A stretch of 64,000 nucleotides of DNA from Acheta domesticus (lineage: Eukaryota; Arthropoda; Insecta; Orthoptera; Gryllidae): the NCBI GenBank assembly GCA_031308135.1, contig JAHLJT010000631.1, forward strand, positions 220,079,584 through 220,143,583. The letters run 5' to 3'. Numbering within the stretch: position 1 is the first letter of the stretch; every line of letters starts with the position of its first letter. The notes under the pieces are model-generated. The model saw nothing but the letters and a program-made list of their open reading frames with translations, was not told where the DNA came from and did not search any database. This document shows positions 59,500-64,000 of the stretch, in pieces. A program made the position numbers and the translations under genes.

Positions 59500-59836
59500 T
59501 ATGAGAAGCTCAAAGCTAAAACATATTTAGACGTTATCCAGTGTTATGAAGAATAAGGAAACGCAATAGTGGTGGTCTGTAGGTGTTGGCGTTGCGCTGC
59601 ACAATTTTTTGAAAGTGTCGAAGAAAACTGTACTTTTGGAGAATGAGTCAATTATTGTTGTAAAGAAGTCAGTTGTACTTTAGACAGCCAAAGTGTGAAG
59701 GAGGTGTACGCCATATCGATATAGCGTCTCGAACTGTCCGCCATATTGAATTCAACGTGTCATTTTTATGCCCTCTTGAATTACTTGCGTTTTCCTATTC
59801 TTCTTAACACAAAAGTTTTAGCTTTGAGCTTCTCAT
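59500..59836. mobile_element. MITE with about 60-bp inverted arms, 337 bp
   Basis: ATGAGAAGCTCAAAGCTAAA at 59501 is mirrored by TTTAGCTTTGAGCTTCTCAT at 59817-59836, and the arms extend inward over the AGAATAAGGAAACGCAA / TTGCGTTTTCCTATTCT part. The left half also occurs at 13118-13260. No coding sequence. The sequence from 59837 to 60251 is unassigned. Confidence 0.65.
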
Positions 59837-60251
59837 ACGTGCTTTTTTGCTAGCTCCTCCCCTATTAGCATTGTGGCTTGTTTCCTCAGTGACATTTGAG
59901 TTTTCACAAAGTGTGCTCAACTATGAAGGAAATATTTCATCCGGTGCGTCGTTCCATTCCGATTACGGTTAAGTATTCTGAACGCTGAAAAAAATTGTTA
60001 ACCGCCATACCCCGTAATTTCGTACCATCGATATACTCAAAGATACGCGAGGTCATTTTGTTTTATTTTATCAAACATTTTGTGTACTATTATTCCATTA
60101 GCACAATATGTTACATTTAAAAGTATCCTATGAAACGATGATTATCCTACGGGTGTGTAAAACTGACGAGAATGCTTTTCTCTCCCAGTAATACAAAACG
60201 AGCACCACTTACTGTAAACAGCGGAGTCGGAGACAAAATCTTTAGCGACTT

Positions 60252-60770
60252 TTGATTGATTGATTGATTGATTCGTGTTTCCAGGCGCGTCAACTACTTA
60301 GGTCATTAGTCCCATAAGTGCAGTGCGTGTTTTTTCTCGAGAGGTGGCGATGATCTTTTCCCCACTGTATGGCAAGATCCGGCGCCGACCTACCGTCGAC
60401 TAGCGGGGTTTTCCCCTCAAACTGGTATCTCTCACCAGCGGGGCACCGCCCCAGCCGGGACAAGTTGTAAGCTCCCGACATGTGTGGTAGTGTAGTGCAT
60501 GTTAGAGTAAGTGTGTGTGTAAGTGGAGAGGATAGGACGAGGAAGAGGAAGGAAAGATCGCGCGCGGTCCGTGGCCCGTTTGTTAGGGTACTGCTCCGGT
60601 ATTCGCCTGGTGTTGATTGGAGAAACCACGGAAAACTACTGATTAGAGCAGCCGGCCGCTACAATTCTCCTCTAGACAGCGACTGAATTCGACCTAGCTG
60701 ACAAGCTAGTGTCGAAAATCCTGCCGCCGTCGGGACTCGAAACTAGGACCTCCCGGTCAGAGGGACTGCA

Positions 60771-60773
<3 letters not shown>
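60252..60773 (-). mobile_element. tRNA-derived SINE, copy S2
   Basis: Nearly identical to S1 (9888-10462) over the body and (CAAT)n tail. On the minus strand the B-box-like GTTTCGAGTCCCGACGGC is present but the A-box part is missing, because a (TA)n run begins at 60774. Confidence 0.8.

Positions 60774-60838
<65 letters not shown>
60774..60838. repeat. (TA)n microsatellite
   Basis: About 65 bp of TA, between the broken end of SINE S2 and the left terminus of the foldback element. Confidence 0.9.
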
Positions 60839-62692
60839 CAGGTGTCCAGAAGCTCCCATTACAAAAAAATTACACAAATTCTGTGATGCCAGACATGAAG
60901 AATGGCAGGTCCAGTTTTTCCGAAAAAAAAATTTGTCTTTGAGAAAATTAAGTTTAAAAATCACTTCTGGGGCGCGAAATTCAAACCGGCTGCAACGACT
61001 CTGCAGACAGCGGCGTCACCTTCTGAGCGGAGCATTTCCTCGTTCCTCCGCGTAAACGGTGAAACAGTCGAGTAATATTCTGGAACGCTTACACTAGAAT
61101 ACTTAATATCATCAAGTATTTGCAGGTTCTATTCAATAAATATTTTAAATGTACGTACAGAATATCGAGTTTTGTTCAAAATGATAGCCACGGTACACGG
61201 CGGCGTAAACATAAATTATGAACACGATCCAACATTTATGAAAAAGATTGAATCTCCTGGAATGCTCGAATTGTTATTTTTAACACATATTAATATGAAC
61301 TAGTGCTTTGGGCTTAAGATTGCCACGTAAGTAATAGTCTCCTGAAGATTATTCTAAGTATCGTGATATACTAAAAGCGTTTTGGAAATGAAATATTCGT
61401 TTCCTGAATTCCCGTTCCATGAAAGTACTGATTTTGTGGTGATGCAGACTGAACAGTGCATTGAAGAATCATTGTAGGGGCACGTAGGCCATTAACCTAA
61501 CCCACAGGTCAATATTAACAGAGATAAAATAGCGTCGCCGTATGTGCCATGCAACAATGAATAAAAAATACAAAACTAGTATATTACTGGTGTGAAAGTG
61601 TAAAAGACTGAGAAAAACTATGATGTTGCATTGCGTGATGTACAAATACTTCAAAAGAACTCAAACATTCTAGCAGGCAAAAGTTCGACCGTGGTTCACT
61701 GAGGTTACCGGACCCCTGCCATTCGCAGCTCGTATTATGGTCGGTGTCCTTGCATTTTCCACTTGCTAGGCCGCGTCACATCGTGCTTTATATCGTATGG
61801 CGAACCTCCCAACGCCGCCTAGTGATTCGCCCATCAGACGAATGTCAGTTTTGCCTCAAAACAAAAGATTGCGCAGTTCGAAACCCGGCCCGCACAGAGG
61901 TCATGGCTGACTGTACGGAGTCATCTTTCCCCTTTCCTCCCCCCGCACCACCCCCAGCGTCCCGCCGCAGGCAGCGTATACTAAAAGCTAAGCGCCGTTA
62001 AGGCAAATTAATAGAAATATCAAGTTTGAGTGCGAGAGGTCAGAATAAGCATGTTTTCAATTAATGAGACTGCGACATGTACTTAGTCTTTGGCGAGATA
62101 AACTCAGTATTTTCATGGAACGGGAATTCAGGGAACGAATATTTCATTTCCAAATCGCTTTTAGTATATCACGATATTTAGAATAATTTTCAGGAGACTA
62201 TCACTTACGTGGCAATCTTAAGCCAAAGCACTAGTTCATGTTAATATGTGCTAAAAATAACAATTCGAGCATTCCAGGAGATTCAATCTTTTTCATAAAT
62301 GTTGGATCGTGTTCATAATTTATGTTTACGCCGCCGTGTACCGTGGCTATCATTTTGAACAAAACTAGATATTCTGTACGTACATTTAAAATATTTATTG
62401 AATAGAACCTGCAAATACTTGATAATATTAAGTACTCTAGTGTAAGCGTTCCAGAATATTACTCGACTGTTTCACCGTTTACGCGGAGGAACGAGGAAAT
62501 GCTCCGCTCAGAAGGTGACGCCGCTGTCTGCAGAGTCGTTGCAGCCGGTTTGAATTTCGCGCCCCGGAAGTGATTTTTAAACTTAATTTTCTCAAAGACA
62601 AAATTTTTTTCGGAAAAACTGGACCTGCCATTCTTCATGTCTGGCATCACAGAATTTGGGTATTTTTTTGTAACGGGAGCTTCTGGACAGCC

Positions 62693-62694
<2 letters not shown>
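60839..62694. mobile_element. Foldback DNA transposon with about 595-bp inverted repeats
   Basis: The left arm 60839-61435 is mirrored by 62100-62694 with very few differences. The termini are CAGGTGTCCAGAAGCTCCC and CAGGCTGTCCAGAAGCTCCC, each lying in a (TA)n or (TG)(TA)n run, which suggests TA as target. The 664-bp centre has no transposase and no recognised gene. An AGTTCGAAACCC near 61876 is B-box-like, but I see no partner A-box. The high arm identity suggests a recent insertion or repair by gene conversion. Confidence 0.8.

Positions 62695-62698
<4 letters not shown>

Positions 62699-62739
<41 letters not shown>
62699..62739. repeat. (TG)(TA)n microsatellite
   Basis: TGTG followed by about 38 bp of TA at the right border of the foldback element. 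Confidence 0.9.
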
Positions 62740-62743
<4 letters not shown>

Positions 62744-62789
62744 CGTTTAATACTGTAATATTCATTACAGTATTAGAAGTGAACTAAAT

Positions 62790-62860
62790 TTATAGCTTAG
62801 CGGATGGGAAAATTGGAAGAGCAAGTCAGCTTTATGCAGAAAGGCATCTTAGAGGTAATT
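62790..62860 (+). pseudogene. Possible DUF4817-type HTH relic
   Basis: The frame ADGKIGRASQLYAERHLRGN resembles the start of the DUF4817 helix-turn-helix found in many arthropod transposon-derived genes (GN-x-R-x-A-x2-LY-x-ER). It breaks within 25 residues. A GAG|GTAATT at its end could be a donor, but the motif is short. Confidence 0.3.
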
Positions 62861-63336
62861 GTCTTGTTTAAATGCATCCAACATCTCGCACCAAAAAGGG
62901 AAGGCGTTGTTTTCCTCCCTTTTTGTTTTTTAGGGACAATTTAAATATACGTACGCAATTTCAGCTTCTTCAAACGATCTCTCAAACAATTAGTAATACT
63001 TAATAACATGCCACTGATTTAAACAGGCTCCTTCTAATTTTCTTCTGTACCTAACTTACGAGTCAAAAAATAATTTCTGTAAATTTAAATTAAATCTCGA
63101 AGTGCTTCAATCTGATATATTTGTGACTATTTTTTAATATCTCTCTAACGTAAAATTAATAAACTTAAACACACAAATGTTGTGAGTGCGTTTCCTGTTC
63201 TATCAACCTCTTCCTCCCTCGCTTTCACTCCTGCTTCCCATGTGAGAAACCCTTCATCAAAATTGCGTACGTATTTCTCATTGAATTATCTCCTTTTCAT
63301 CATAAAATAAACTGTAATAAAAATGTTTGAAAGTGG

Positions 63337-63412
63337 TCAGGCGGAAGAGCAGGCTAAATAGCCTGAGCCTCGCCACCAATAAAGACATTTATTTATTTTT
63401 ATTTATTTAAAG
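63337..63412 (+). repeat. 3' end of a retroposon with (ATTT)n tail
   Basis: GCCTGAGCCTCGCCACCAAT is followed by AATAAAGACATTT and an (ATTT)n-type tail, as at the 3' end of an insect SINE or short LINE. The upstream part is too short to classify. The remaining 63413-64000 is AT-rich with a Lys-rich 92-codon frame (63646-63924) that I do not trust. Confidence 0.4.
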
Positions 63413-64000
63413 AATATCAAGTATTTAGTTTACATACAGTTGCAGATTCGACAGTCTCTGAACAGATGGGTACAATAAAGAAGCGTCGAACCAGCAAAAA
63501 TGTAATAGAATGGTTAAACAGATCTCATACAGTAGATTACGGTATGAGAAACGTCTCTTTGAGACTTTTGGACACAAAATTTTAGTTTAGCCATAGAATG
63601 CTTCGTTTAGGAGTTATTTAGTGATATAGTTAAAAAAATTGTAATGTGTTGCGGGTTGCATTTTACTTGAATATTTACATACAAATTCTTCATATTTTTA
63701 AAGTCAAAGTGCAATGGGTGCAATGGGAGCATTCAAGGAAAAAACATCAAGTAAAGAGTTCAAGTCTTCAAAGAATTAGAAAACAAATCTATTCGGTTAT
63801 TAAATTAGGTAAAAATGAAGAAAAAAGAAATCATAAACGTGGATACAATCAAATTAAATCTAGGAAAAGTTTAGAACTTAAAATTTTCCCCAAACCAAAA
63901 AGGGCAAATTTTAAAAATGTATGAAATGTTTACCAATTGGAATATTCTCAAGACTTGAAAACCTGACCCAACATCTTTCACCCGTAAACCAACGATGTAT

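Noticed and set aside
63646..63924. 92-codon Lys-rich frame
   Set aside because: AT-rich composition, no motif, no splice context and no relation to neighbours.

Overview
This window looks like eukaryotic, most probably arthropod (insect-type), genomic DNA that is very rich in transposons. It is AT-rich, has GT-AG introns, and holds eukaryotic transposon classes only (Ty3/gypsy, Dong/R4-like and CR1/jockey-like LINEs, tRNA-derived SINEs, mariner, Tc1, hAT, Transib-like, piggyBac-like and Helentron/DINE-1-like elements). I see no bacterial operons, rRNA or CRISPR. The species cannot be named from the sequence.

Host gene content is small. Two minus-strand exons (58351-58721 and 50917-51058) join in frame through canonical splice sites and match the extracellular domain of a Methuselah-like GPCR. 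The 7.3-kb intron between them is almost entirely one nested transposon stack. A third exon-like segment (15589-15711, minus) has good splice sites and is fully open, but I do not recognise its product.

Layout. 1-7361: a decayed Ty3/gypsy element on the minus strand (gag, protease, long spacer, RT-RNase H, integrase) with one 596-bp LTR; its other LTR is not in the window. 7441-8074: first copy of a dispersed family (H1-H6) with asymmetric terminal inverted repeats, a (GTCY)n-type core and a 3' hairpin ending CTRR, i.e. a DINE-1/HINE (Helentron-type) family. 8.3-13.6 kb: an inverted repeat pair enclosing a tRNA-SINE and a broken CR1/jockey-like LINE. 14028-15448: a TTAA-flanked foldback element. 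16.5-21.1 kb: mariner cut by a hAT (ZMYM1/DUF4371 type), itself cut by a probable solo LTR. 21.1-24.8 kb: HINE copies with mariner and pogo/Tigger relics and a decayed SINE.

24.9-42.4 kb is the most structured part. Four Dong/R4-like LINE copies lie here and a fifth 3' fragment sits at 50.5 kb, every one bordered by (TAA)n/(ATT)n. Copies B, C and E are head-to-tail; A is inverted; a Tc1 deletion derivative separates A from B. Copy E is split by a complete HINE (34913-38345), and the exact empty site can be read from copy A. That HINE in turn carries a 1.8-kb module, absent from its siblings, encoding a broken tyrosine recombinase (Crypton-like).

42.4-64 kb: more HINE, a SINE, a small MITE, the receptor exons with a HINE split by a 5.15-kb Transib-type element (CGTCG target duplication), a second copy of the 9.9-kb SINE, and a foldback element with about 595-bp terminal inverted repeats. 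Every transposon coding region seen carries stops, frameshifts or truncations, so the window reads as a record of successive insertions rather than as active elements.
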